A stretch of DNA of 64,000 bases from Artocarpus heterophyllus (taxonomy: Eukaryota > Streptophyta > Magnoliopsida > Rosales > Moraceae), in assembly GCA_025403435.1 (NCBI GenBank), contig CM046353.1:27527715-27591714 (forward strand), in the 5' to 3' direction. The notes under the pieces are model-generated. The model was not told the origin of the DNA. It saw nothing but the letters and a program-made list of their open reading frames with translations, and ran no database searches. Positions within the stretch are counted from its first letter, which is position 1, and each line of letters begins with the position of its first letter. Shown piece after piece: positions 1 through 11,037 of the stretch. Both the position numbers and the translations under genes were made by a program.

Positions 1-805
1 TTTCCAATCCTTTTCTGTGCAAATCAACTCTTAATATCTATCAATATCCTAGACACTAAGCTAATAGTTAATTTGATTAGGATTAATGATGTTAAAATTT
101 AGGAAGAAACTCCCTCATGCATGTGAGATGGTATTCTACAATTATCACATAAAATTTTAGTCACTTCCTTTAAACAAGCGCACGTATTATGTATGATGGC
201 GTTATCAACAAGGTGCACTCTACAATGCTTTGTTCAGTACGTAAGTTATTAACAGTTTAAGAGGTAACTTGCCAATACTTAAAAATAAAGAGACAGATGT
301 CCCAAATCCAGCATTAACACTACAAAGATGAGTTTTTAACATTTTGGTACCATGTATTTTATGAAAACATCTTATTGGTAATTTATTGTTTAGAAAATAC
401 CAAAATGGTACCTTACAATTTTTGAAAATATCATTTTAGTACCTGAATTTGTGTTTTGTGACATAAAATTTTCAACTTACTCATTTATTAATAAACCCCA
501 TATTATTTTATGAAAACTATAAAGAAGAATAAATACAAATAATGCCAAAAAAATAAATAAGTCCACGTATATGTTTTTTTTTTTACGAGTTTTCTCAAAT
601 TTTTTTAATTGTTTATTATAGTTTTACAAAATTAATTTGAGATTCGTAAAAAAAAAAAGAAATAAAAAGAAAATTTTATGTCAAAAACCAAACTTAGGAG
701 ACCAAAACTATCATTGAAAACTATAAGATATCATTTTAATATTTTTTAAAACATAATACCAATACAATGTTTCTGTGAAACATAAAATACCAAAATGATA
801 ATATT
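1..805. other. AT-rich intergenic sequence, no gene seen
   Basis: I see no coding signal, RNA gene or clear terminal repeats here, only AT-rich sequence with homopolymer runs. If the possible exon at 806-1138 is real, its minus-strand gene would continue leftward through this stretch as intron. Confidence 0.5.
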
Positions 806-1138
806 CTAGAAAAGATTTAAGAGTTTAGAACGAAATGTACCTTTTTTCTCTCTCTTTTTGCAGGAGTAATAAAGAAGCGAGTTTTGGGTTTTACCTCTAA
901 TGGGAACAAAGGGCATTAAGAGGTGAGCAGAGTTGGTAGCGATGAGATGAGAAAGAGTGGTCGAGACGACATTGGGTCTGTAACCCACTATACTGCAACT
1001 CTTGTCAATAAACTTCAGCTCTTGAGAACAACAAACCCACCAAAACCCACTTAGCTCGCGCCCATTAAAAACTAAAAAATACAAAATAAACCGACACAAT
1101 TGGAATATTTGAGGAAATGGGACCAACCTTGTATTCAT
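806..1138 (-). CDS. Possible exon of an unrecognised gene (110-codon open frame)
   Basis: A minus-strand frame of 110 codons starts at an ATG at 1138. Its middle part has a less AT-biased, protein-like composition (FWWVCCSQELKFIDKSCSIV, then an S/T/L-rich stretch) than the surroundings. Possible splice signals are present: an AG/GT just after the first codons (near 1129), a T-rich tract ending in TTTTTTAG, and an AG/GTAAAA donor after the residues VPIR. The gene, if any, would continue to the left of the window. I do not recognise the protein family. It could also be a chance open frame or a fragment of a repeat, so confidence is low. Confidence 0.22.
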   Translation of the reverse strand: MNTRLVPFPQIFQLCRFILYFLVFNGRELSGFWWVCCSQELKFIDKSCSIVGYRPNVVSTTLSHLIATNSAHLLMPFVPIRGKTQNSLLYYSCKKREKKGTFRSKLLNLF

Positions 1139-1304
1139 GGCAGGAGAGGGAATTCAGGAGGATTAGTCGCGGCTGTTGAGATTCCACCATTTTTTTGTGT
1201 GCCCTTATGTTTTTGTGTTAAGAGAATTTTGATTGTCAAAGATCACGTACCAACCTAGGGACTTTTTCTCTCTAATCTTAATGTTTCAAATGACATTTAT
1301 AGGA

Positions 1305-1460
1305 TGTTTGATAAGGTGGTTAAAAATATTGTTTATAACTATTTTTACTATAGCATATGAGAGCTTAGCATTGTAGTAATTTTTTTATTGTTATTGCAGC
1401 TTATAAAAACTTTACACTATTCATAATCGAGATTATGGTTAGAAACGAGCATGTCAAACA
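1305..1460. mobile_element. Small MITE, family C copy 1
   Basis: A roughly 155-bp AT-rich segment begins with GGATGTTTGATAAGGTGG and ends with a partly complementary CATGTCAAACAATG. The core holds a block reading CATATGAGAGCTTAGC. Related core blocks recur in opposite orientation at about 8590, 17220, 48760 and 62660, each between inverted ends that contain a GTGTTTGG-like motif. This is typical of a non-autonomous DNA transposon. The ends are too decayed to define a target duplication. Confidence 0.5.
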
Positions 1461-2989
1461 ATGTATTAATCAATTTGCTTATGGCACATTATTTAAAAGA
1501 TTTAAAATAAGAGATTTTTCATAAACTCATATATTAAAATTTATTTTTTATAAATGTCACAACTTAACATATAATATAAATAATAATATGGCATAAACGT
1601 TTATAAATATGGCATAAATAAACACAAAATAAATACAACTTTTAAAAGTATAGTATAAATAAACAAAACTTTTAAAAGTACATGTAATTTTCTCTTTAAA
1701 GTAGCATCTAATTAGTTTTTAAATATTTTTTATTAAATAATGTGTCATAATATAATTGATTGGATATTATTTAAGACATCAAAATTCAAAGGATTTAAGT
1801 TCCGATATAAAGTTTCGACTCGTTATATTTTAAGTTTTGGGTTAGTTCAAAAGCTCTAAAGAAGTAGTTCCTCGTTTACTTTATTTTATTTATTGACATT
1901 GTAGTAATTAAGGTAGTATAACTCTAATCTGTTAAGAATAAACTGGAAAAATAATCCATTTCAAAAAAATAGAAAAATAAATGATAACGATTGTCTTTTC
2001 CTCTCACAACTCAAATTCAAAAGATTGCTTGTCAAGTTTATCAAAAGTTACAACTTTAATATTTCCATCATTAAAGCGTCGGTTTTTAGTTGTTCTACTA
2101 GCTTGTGATTAACTTGACTACTAATAACAAAGAACAATATAGTAAATTTAAACAAAAAAAAATCTAAAAATCTAAAAATTAAAAAAATCATAAATTCTTC
2201 CGGGTTTTAATATGTCACTTCCTAACCCTGTCATTGACATTGTCCTCTTCTATTACCTTCTACACGCTAGTCATGTAATTGTTGTTTCTTTAGCATAAGT
2301 GTTAACATTGTAATTTAAGATATTATTTTGAGTTGCATAATCAAATTTAAAATTTAACCCAAATCAAAATAAATGAAAATATAATTACAATAATATCTTG
2401 TGTGCAGAAGTGAAATATAAATCTCACTCTGTATGTTTAAAAAGGATTAAAACATTGCTTTATTTAGCAAAGTACATTAAAAAAAAGGCTCCTTTAAGTT
2501 TAAAATAATCAAACTTAGGGAACATTTATTTATCAAGAATTCTAATTTAAGAAAGGAGAATTAAGTTTCTCGTTTCAAATTCTAGTATTTATTTTTATTT
2601 TAGAAAATTAAATGATGTGGACCCTATTTATAAATATGAATTTTGTTCCTTGGTATGAAGAAACTTATCTCCCCTCTTAGACTCATAGAATTGATTTCCT
2701 TTTTCTTCAAAAAAAAAAAAAAAAGATAACTACCTCTTGTAACAAAATTAACCCTACTTTTATTTTATCCATACCATCATACACGATTCTCTACCCACTA
2801 CTTTTTCCTTGCTGCGTATCAAACCATCGCACAAAGAGTAAAGAAAAAATGGTTGCACAATACTTGTTTCTCTCTCTATAAAAATCCAAGATAGTATATG
2901 GTTGTGTATAAGTATACACGATTGCAAGTAATAAAAATAGGAGTAGGAGTGTTGTTTTCTACATGGATCAGACTACTTGATTTTGCTAT
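1461..2989. other. AT-rich intergenic sequence, nothing recognised
   Basis: No open frame of note, no RNA gene and no terminal repeats that I could pair. The stretch contains A and T runs only. Confidence 0.5.
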
Positions 2990-4164
2990 CTATCACTGTT
3001 TAAGCACTTCTAATTTAATATAGACAATCAAGGTTTGATAGCAATTTTAATTAAAAACAAGAAATTATAGAAAACTAAAATAAAAATAAAAACAATCAAC
3101 TAAAGGAAGCTTAAATTATGGGAATCAATGAAATGAAAACCTAGAGGGACAACTTCACTTAGTTTTCTTCATGTTTGTTCATTTTCCTAGAGTATTGCCA
3201 ATTAATTAACCTAATTTATTAACCTAGAATTTTTAATGTATCTCAATTCTCCTCTCCTAAGTACAATTGAGAAATAAAACAACTAATTTTAATATTCCTA
3301 TATAGAATTAATTATTAAGGACTCATTAAGATCAAATTCTATTGAATTGTCACAAAGAGAAAATATGTCTCCCAACTCTATATTTCTCTAGGTTGTATTT
3401 TACAAACTAATATGTAGAATTTTCCTCTCCAAATTACTAATTTGAAATATTAAATCAACTAATTAGTGATCAAGCAATTAGAGGCATTAAGATCAAGAAA
3501 TACAAATAAATGGAAAGAAAATTAACTTGCACTAATTATAGGCAAATTACAAAATCATGAATCCAACTAGGCTACATCGCCATCTAGACAACAATCTAGC
3601 TCAACAAGTCTCAATAAAATTAAAAATCAAAAACAAAAAAATAAACATAAACATAAACATAAAATCCATAACAAGATACCAAGGAAATCAAAAAGAAAGA
3701 AGAGAACTAGAAATAAAGTAGTTGATCAAGTCTTCAAGTAATCTCCAGCTTTCCCTCTTCTCTTCAAAATCCCTCAAGGATGGCTGTCCTAAAATCAGCT
3801 CAAAAAATTCTTACAAAACCCTAGAAAAAGGATATTTATATCTCCTTCAAAACTTGGAAATTCTTCACCCAAATCTTCCTCAAAATTAGTATATTCTCTT
3901 GGATCAGAAGTTGGGTGCCACAAGGGCAGAGTAAAAAGTCCCTCTTTTCTTCAAAAATCCCCAAGGATGGTTGCCCCAAAATCGGCTCCAAATATTTTTA
4001 CAAATCCCTTAAAAAAGGCTATTTATATCTCCTCCAAAAACTTGGAAATTCTTCCCCCAAATCTTCTTCAAAATCAGCAAATTCTCTTGGATCAAGAGTT
4101 GGGCGCCACAAGGGCAGAGTAAAAAGCACGCAACTGTGCATGCTTGAATTTGATGGAGCTGGGG
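2990..4164 (-). repeat. LTR-like remnant with duplicated promoter block
   Basis: Read on the minus strand this stretch has the layout of a plant LTR: a TATA-like GGAGATATAAATA box, followed by a leader and a long AT-rich 3' part. The box and its surroundings are present twice (see the tandem duplication at 3753-4127). The sequence resembles in layout, and partly in wording, the neighbour at 4165-5715 and the segment at 30930-33069. No LTR ends or target duplication could be fixed, and no coding part is attached. Confidence 0.4.
3753..4127 (-). repeat. Two-copy tandem duplication, period about 187 bp
   Basis: Unit 1 (3753-3939) and unit 2 (3940-4127) both start with CCCTCTT, run through AAGGATGG, ATTTATATCTCC and CTTGGAAATTCTTC, and end with CACAAGGGCAGAGTAAAAAG. 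By eye they are roughly 85-90 percent identical. Each unit carries one minus-strand TATA-like box (near 3833 and 4021), so the duplication doubles a probable LTR promoter. Confidence 0.85.
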
Positions 4165-5715
4165 CGAGGATAGAAGTGTGATGTGTAATTTTGTAAGTGT
4201 ATAAATCCACTCAAGTAATATAATGATGAGAAAGAATCGTTTCTACGAGGATTAATTTAGCAATTACCTAAATTATAATATTCTTAACTTTATTTAAACA
4301 AAATATATTGAGTTAAAATTATAGAAAAGAATTAAAACTAATAAAACAAAAACAAAAACAAAACTCAAATTCAATTAATGGAAATTCAATTATATGAAAG
4401 CACTAAACCATACAAGTTCACCAAGATGATTCTAGTTTGATTCCAATTATTAACTAACATTGCCAATTATTCATGCGTTAGAAGGAGAAACCATAATTTA
4501 TTTACCATTCCTTCTAGGGTTGATAATAAAAATATCTCTACCAAGTGAACACATTATCGTTTGATGTGAATTCCACCATCTTAAAGACATTACATACAAC
4601 AACTCTCTCAACTGTTCACGCAAGTCATACTATTATCGCTCAATGTCACATGCACCTTGCAGTTAATTTTACAAGAAGGTACTCCTAAAAATCTCCTTCT
4701 GAGGTTTCAATTTAGGTCCTATAATCAATTCAAATATTGGCCAGATTTTCAAACGTATTAAGAACGGTAAAATTAACAACAATCATAAATAATTAACTCT
4801 TAGAGACAATAAATTCTTCAAAAGAAAATAAATTAGAATTAAACATTTATTGTTTTGGCTACACTTGTACCCCTAGTAAAAGAAAATTAATTCATAATTG
4901 AAAACACAAAGATCATCATAAACATAATATTCATGCTTAATTAGAAAACTAATTTAAAAGATTAAGGGAAGAGAAAGAACGAAGAAGTCTTGAACATAAT
5001 TGCCCTTGATCCGTCTTCAAACCCCTCTCAAAAGAGTGCTAAAAAGCTAATAATAACTTGTGTACATTTTGTGTTTCTAAGTTGGATATTTATAGGTTAG
5101 CCTTGGAGGGTGACTAGCGCTCAAATTAGGTCAATTTTGGAGTAAAATTTCGTAAAGGTACGAGTGATAGCACAACTAACTATGCTAGGCACGAATTGGG
5201 GTACGTTGTAGGGTCTTCGGTGTGCTAGACACACGTTGGGCTATACTAGCACGCAGCATTCTTGAGCTGCAAGCCTGCTGGGGCTTCTTTGCCCATGCGT
5301 GAAATGTTACTCTACCTGCACAACTGTGCAAATGGCACATCACATGGCTAGGAAGAGCTAAATTTCACACACTAGAGCCCGCCTTTTGTTGTGCGGCCTC
5401 ACAGTTGGTATGACACATGGCATGGTTGTGGCACAAATGTGGCTTTTTGGGCACAAGGGTGTACTTAACTTGCTCTTACATGCTAATTTCACCCCCCTTA
5501 AGTTCCAAAAAGGTAATTTTGGTCCTTGATGACTCTCAAAATAAATAAATGTTATTTTTGAACTCCAAAATCCTCACTTTCCATATATTTTTTATCTTAT
5601 TACCTCATTACACCTATAAACCATAAAATCACATATAGACACAAAATACTCGAGAATAAAGCAAAGACATAATAGAAAATTGAGTAGAAAATTATATCAA
5701 ATTAAGCACTTATCA
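4165..5715 (-). repeat. LTR-like repeat, family B copy 1
   Basis: On the minus strand this begins with TGATAAGTGCTTAATTTGAT at 5715 and passes a TATAAATA-like box near 5090. It ends in a region resembling the 3' part of the LTR-like sequence at 47110-48330 (compare AAACGATTCTTTCTCATCAT here with AAACGATACTCTTACTCACT there). A second copy with the same start motif, one base apart, ends at 33069. Gypsy-type LTR origin is my inference. No coding region or target duplication is visible. Confidence 0.45.
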
Positions 5716-5844
5716 AAGCGTGTGGCCACACCAATGCTCTAGACTGCAGCAAGGTCTCGAGGTCCCTTAGGCGCTGTTGCGCGAGTAGCATCTGGGAAGG
5801 CCTGATACTCTTCTTGAGTTAGGATACGCTTTGGACTCTGCGAG

Positions 5845-7468
5845 TAAAAATATTGGTACATTGTCATATGTGACAATGTATTAGATCGGGATATAAAGTT
5901 GAATTGATTTAAATTAATAATTTTGTTTGTACAAATCAATTCACCTTAGACAATCATATGTCTTGTGTCTTAATCCTAAAATGACTAATGAGCCCGCACT
6001 CTTGACTTATGTCTTTTGATATACCAAAGGATGACATCCTGACTTTATAATGGTACGCATAGCGGTACATTAGAGACATGACTCTTGATAGCATAGACCT
6101 ATTATGCATAGATATAGAATCCATAGCTCTTTTTGTAGAGTTAATGATATTTTCTTATATGTGTTATTTTGTAATTGGAAAACTGGAGCACTCAACCATT
6201 TGGATGTATGAGTGCAACCGAATAGTATACTGTCTTTAGATAGTAAGTTTTCGAATGGTGAGATAACAAAATATAAGATAAAAATAATCGAAAAGGTAAA
6301 ACAGAATTTATTCTTAAGTCGATTATGAAAATCCTATAGGGATATGACACATTATGATATGTTATGGACGCTTAGCTTACTTGAAGCTTCATAATTTTGT
6401 ATAGTTCAAAAGTGCAACTCTAAGTTTTTAGTGGAGTAGCGTTAGAGTTGATAATTATAAAATATGCATCTGGGATATTGTATTTTATAATTATAGGAGC
6501 TTGAACTATATAGGTCCATCAGGTCCCCTTTGCTAGCTTATAATAAATCCTGTAATGATATAGCTTACATTTCCTATATATTGGTGACTTATGTTAAATT
6601 TTTAGATTGGCTAAAATTTGATATGATCAAATTTAATAAATCATGTCTATTTATCGGTTGAATTAATTCAAGATAAACACGTTGAATTATTGGGATAATA
6701 TTTTATTTTCTATGAGATTATCCAAATATGACTTTTTTAATTAGATAACTTTTCTATTGGATTATTTAAATTAAAACTGAGGCTCTATCTGAGAATCTTG
6801 GATGGGAAATAAAAGATTCTCAGGGATCATATTATCATAAGTTCGGTAAGCTGATCTACTAGTTCAGCCTGCTGATAGAGTAAGTTCGGCAGGCCGATGG
6901 GTAAGTTTGAACTGTTGATAGTGCAATAATCTGTTTACACATTTCAGACGCAATTTTCATCAGAAGTTGATCTAGATTCAAATTTTGAGGCCGTATTTGA
7001 TAATGACTAACCTTAAGTCCGACCTCTATAAATAGGGGTGAGTTTTCTCAGTTATTCAAATCAGTTGAGAAGTATGTGAGTTTTCTCAGTTATTCAAATC
7101 AGTTGAAAAGTATAGAGTGAGTACTCTAATGTGAGAAACTCTAGAACTCCCTGAGAGCTATTGTTCACAATCAAGAACCTTAGCTCTAGGTTTTCTCAAT
7201 TGGATGGAAAGAGAGTCACCGGAGGAAAAGCTATATAACGTGTGACTACCCATACTCCAATCGTGGATAAAAAATAGCAAAGAAGATTAGTTGGTTAAGG
7301 CTCTTTTGGAACGTTCTTCTCTTCACTGATTGTTGGTGCTCTTCAGCATACAAAAGGTTAGTAAGATCTATCATTAATTTATGCATATAGCATGTCAAAC
7401 TTGTATTTTGAAAAATACTCTGATTTAAATTTTTTTAAAAATTTCCACTGTATACTCATTTTCCAACA
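5845..7468 (+). repeat. Truncated LTR, family A, plus orientation
   Basis: This segment matches, in inverted order, the solo LTR at 18386-20420 over nearly its whole length. Shared wording includes TTGGAAAACTGGAGC, GCTCAACCATTTGGAT, TTTTAGTGGAGTAGCGTT and TCCCCTTTGCTAGCT. It ends in TTTTCCAACA at 7468, the same LTR terminus. A TATAAATA box lies at 7027-7034. The first about 400 bp of the LTR are missing: sequence left of about 5845 does not match the solo LTR. The decayed palindrome array at about 6842-6915 lies upstream of the TATA box, as in the other copy. Confidence 0.7.
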
Positions 7469-8516
7469 CCTAAGCCTCCAAGAGCCTCTCAATTACTCTC
7501 TTTTCTTATTTTAACACGAAAACATAAAAACATAAAAACTTAAATAACTAAAAATTTCATTAAAACTTAAGTAAATACAAAAACTGCCAAAATATTCAAA
7601 AATTAATGAAATATATAAGTTAAGGTATGTAACTAATAAAATCATTCTATCAGTGTACGTAATGATTTATGTGATTAATTTTTTATTTTATTTTTTGCTT
7701 TGTATTGCTTTTTTCTCATTCGAAAAATGCTCTTTTATTTGTCTTATTAGGATTCATTTTATGTTTTAATGCCTTCAACCCTAGTTACTACGAGTAAGGT
7801 TGTTATGCTTTCATTTTATTTTTTTTTATATACTTTTCTTTCCCTTTGTTTTATTTGCATGAATCGACTTGTAATATGTTAGCTTATGTTATTGGAAATT
7901 AATACAACAATATTATTATAAGAATAATTTTTAAATAACATATATTTTTATTCCAATTCTTTAGTTTAGTAAACAGCAGAATGGGAATTTAATTTATTTT
8001 GTAGCTTAATTCCTTCTATGTTAATAAACACTTTAATAGAATTTTAAAATCTATTTCCAAGTAACTAAATTCCTCGGTTGTTGGAATTTATTTTCTATTT
8101 TTTGAATTCCTAGTATGTAAACATGCCCTTACAGTATAAAAGACTTAACTATCGTTGAATCTTAAACAATTAAATCCAAATCTATGAAACAAACTTTTTT
8201 CTTTTTAAAAAAAAAAAAAGCCTCTCCCACAACCCACAGCGAGAGGAGGTCATCACCCACAGAGAAAACCTATTGGCACGGGTAGCAAGCTAAAGTTGTG
8301 CTTGTACGGGTCGCGGGGTGCTGACCACTGTCTAGAGGGGTTGTTGTGAGCGACTCTCTCCTTCTGTTTATCGGGCCGATATGACATGAAAAATAAATAG
8401 AAGTACTCCAACATTGCATCTTTGTTGTGAATACAAGTTCAAATTTGTGTTCTTTTAATGTTTTAGTTATGTTTTTTGAATTTTGATCAAATTATTTTTA
8501 ATATGTGTTGTTTTAC
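7469..8516. other. Intergenic sequence without recognised gene
   Basis: Mostly AT-rich. A short, more GC-rich island at 8220-8370 stands out but has no open frame of interest and no RNA-like fold that I could define. Confidence 0.45.
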
Positions 8517-8659
8517 CGTGCATTTGACACACTAGTTCAAACTTATTAGTTCGAACCGTGTACAGTATAAAGTTTTTAGTAGTTACAATGTTAAAGCTCT
8601 CACATAATATAATAATTCAAACTTATTTTTCTAATTCAAACTAGTTTGTTAAACACCCC
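8517..8659. mobile_element. Small MITE, family C copy 2
   Basis: The left end GTGCATTTGACACACTAGTT and the right end (complement GGGGTGTTTAACAAACTAGT) form long imperfect inverted repeats continuing into CAAACTTATTAG-like sequence. The core has the family block TTAAAGCTCTCACATAATAT. About 143 bp, non-coding. Confidence 0.6.
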
Positions 8660-8960
8660 ATTAGTTTCAAAAAAAAAAATAGCTAAGGCGTAATGTGGAC
8701 ACTTTGAACAATTTTTTCACTCCTAATCAACAAGACAACATGAAAGAATAACATGTTTACTCATGATTACAAGACATTATTATAGGGACTTTTTTTAACA
8801 TTCAAGAAATAAAATCTTTAGTAGTTGCAGGCACAGCTAAGCGATAAAACGACCCGACTCTATCCAAAAATAAAAAGTTTCCTTCCCCTCTAAGTTAAAA
8901 ATAAAATAAAATAAAATCTTTACAAAAAAAAAAAAAAATCTGCAGGAAAAAAGTAAACAT

Positions 8961-9453
8961 AAAAAGAACAAAGAAATGTAGAAATTATGCAACAGTTGTA
9001 TAATGGGGGGGTTTTTTCTTTTTTGGTTAATAGTCAATAATGCGGGTCGCAAACTAGTCAAGTCGCCCACTTTTCGCCTATCTAGTATTTAAAAAAATAA
9101 AAATAAAAAAAGGGAACATCGAGTCTCATAAAATCCGAGAAAGGTGGATAGATCAGAAGAGAGAAATAATTTTATTGGAGGGAACAATGAAAAATGTGAG
9201 GAAGAAAAAGAACAAAGAAATGATAAAACTATGCAACAGTTGTATAATGCATGGCTTTTTTTTTTATTATTATTGGTTAGTAGTCAATAATGTAGGTTGT
9301 AGATTTGTCAAAGTCACTCAATTATTGCATATCTGAATTTTTTTTTTTTTTTTTGGTTTTGAAAAAACTCCGAGTCTCATAAAATCCGAGAACGCGCATA
9401 AATCAAATGAGAAAAATAATTTTATTGGACGGAACAGTGAAAAATGCGAGGAA
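8961..9453. repeat. Two-copy tandem duplication, period about 244 bp
   Basis: Both units start with AAAAAGAACAAAGAAATG (8961 and 9205). They share TATGCAACAGTTGTATAATG, TAGTCAATAATG, GAGTCTCATAAAATCCGAGA and AATAATTTTATTGGA in the same order. Non-coding, diverged, with different T- and A-run lengths between copies. Confidence 0.75.
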
Positions 9454-9661
9454 TTAAAGGTTCCATGTGTACTAAATTATCCAATTAGATTTAATCAAAT
9501 ACAAGTTAATAAGAATATATTTTTATACAAATACAATACGGAATCAAACTAGTACTAACGCCCTCCCAAACCCCCCGTCCTAAGCCCTACCCAAGTTTGA
9601 CTACAACAATAACCATATTTAAAGTAGTTGAAAAAAACAAAAAAAAAACAACAACAATTAC

Positions 9662-9790
9662 GAGTCTATTTGGAAACATAGTTCCAACCTAAAACGCTAT
9701 TGTAATTTCAATATTGTAAAAGAAAACACTATGTAACAAAGTTAGTTTGAACCAGTATTTTTTGTTCAAATCATGATCCCAATAGGCTCC
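9662..9790. mobile_element. Possible small MITE
   Basis: The ends GAGTCTATTTGGAAACATAG and, on the complement, GAGCCTATTGGGATCATG pair as imperfect inverted repeats around an AT-rich core. No target duplication was found. Confidence 0.3.
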
Positions 9791-10983
9791 AAGTGTCTTA
9801 ACAAATTGATAAAGAATAACCAATAACCCCACGTCAAACTATATGTGGTAGAGTGAGGTGAGACTTGGATTTGGGAGGACGTATGTTTGATACTGCATTG
9901 TGTCAATAATTTTAAAAAAAAAAAAAAAAAAAAAGTTGGAACATCTTTTCTTACAACTATTTTGTAAACGTAATTTACCCTTGATTTTTCTTTCTGATAA
10001 TTTTGAGAATTGAAAAGTGAAGTTTAGTGGTGTCTGATTTACATGGATATGCATAATATCATGCACCAATGTCTCCAAAGTATAGGGATATGATTTAGAT
10101 GGGTTTGCTCTCCTGGAAATTTCTGTTCCTACTCATTTCATTTTCTTCTCCAAATTAAAGAATATGAATGATCCTGAATGTGAATGTAGGGTTGGCATAG
10201 TTTGAGCCGGATAATTTAGCAAATTAGCACATATGTGATCAAGTGCTCACGGTCCAGCCTTCATGTTATTGCAAGGCAACTAGTCCCTTAACTTGTTCCA
10301 ATTTTTCTTTCATGAGGTTTTTTTTTTATTTTAAATTATTTGGCTGTCTAAAAATCTCAATGACTGTTGTGTAGATAGCTTTGGCAGAAATATGGTATAT
10401 TTTCAAACATCGGTCACTGATGATCGTTCTTAATTTTTTTCCTTTTTCAATAAAAGGAGGGGGGGGGGGGGGGGGGGGAGAGAGAGAGAGGGAGAGAGAG
10501 CCAAACAATACTAGTGGACCATGCTGCAATTTCTCACGTCTTGAGTCTTAACTTAGTCGTTGCCTTTAAACTTCCACACACTGTTCAAAATAAATGAAAA
10601 AAAAAATGCAATTAATATATAGGAGGAAACAGGGGAGTGAAAGGCATAATTTCATGTCTGCAGCGAGTAGCAACAAAATGTCAACATTGAGCGAGAACAA
10701 AATTTTCTGAACCAAAGATAGAAAAGATGAGCCAAAGTTAAATTTAAATGTTGTGCTTTCCACCTAATGTAAGAGTTCATATAATAGGTAGGACAACAAA
10801 AAAAGAACAGAGGACAAGGGATTTCAAGAACTGAACAAGTTCTCCCCCTCCCTTCCTTTCCCCTTGCTGGTATGGTGTCAAAAGTCTTGAATTTTGCCGC
10901 TCTTTACATTTGCTTCCAACTCATTGCCGTTCGCAGCCTATTTCCTTTTTTAAGAATCACTCTCTTCCTCTTTCTATCTCTAT

Positions 10984-11033
<50 letters not shown>
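9791..11033. other. Intergenic and probable 3' flank of ALKBH10B-like gene
   Basis: Holds poly(A), a G run with GA repeat (10455-10500) and a TC repeat that touches the stop codon of the gene on the minus strand. The 3' UTR of that gene must lie in the right part of this stretch, but I cannot place its poly(A) site. Confidence 0.4.
10455..10500. repeat. Long G run followed by GA repeat
   Basis: About twenty consecutive G on the plus strand are followed by (GA)n. Such a run can form a G-quadruplex. It is also a common source of sequencing or assembly length error. Confidence 0.8.

Positions 11034-11035
<2 letters not shown>
10979..11035. repeat. (TC)n microsatellite abutting a stop codon
   Basis: About 25 TC dinucleotides. 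On the minus strand it reads (GA)n and begins directly at the TAG stop (11036-11034) of the ALKBH10B-like gene, so in the transcript it is the first part of the 3' UTR. Confidence 0.85.
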
Positions 11036-11037
<2 letters not shown>

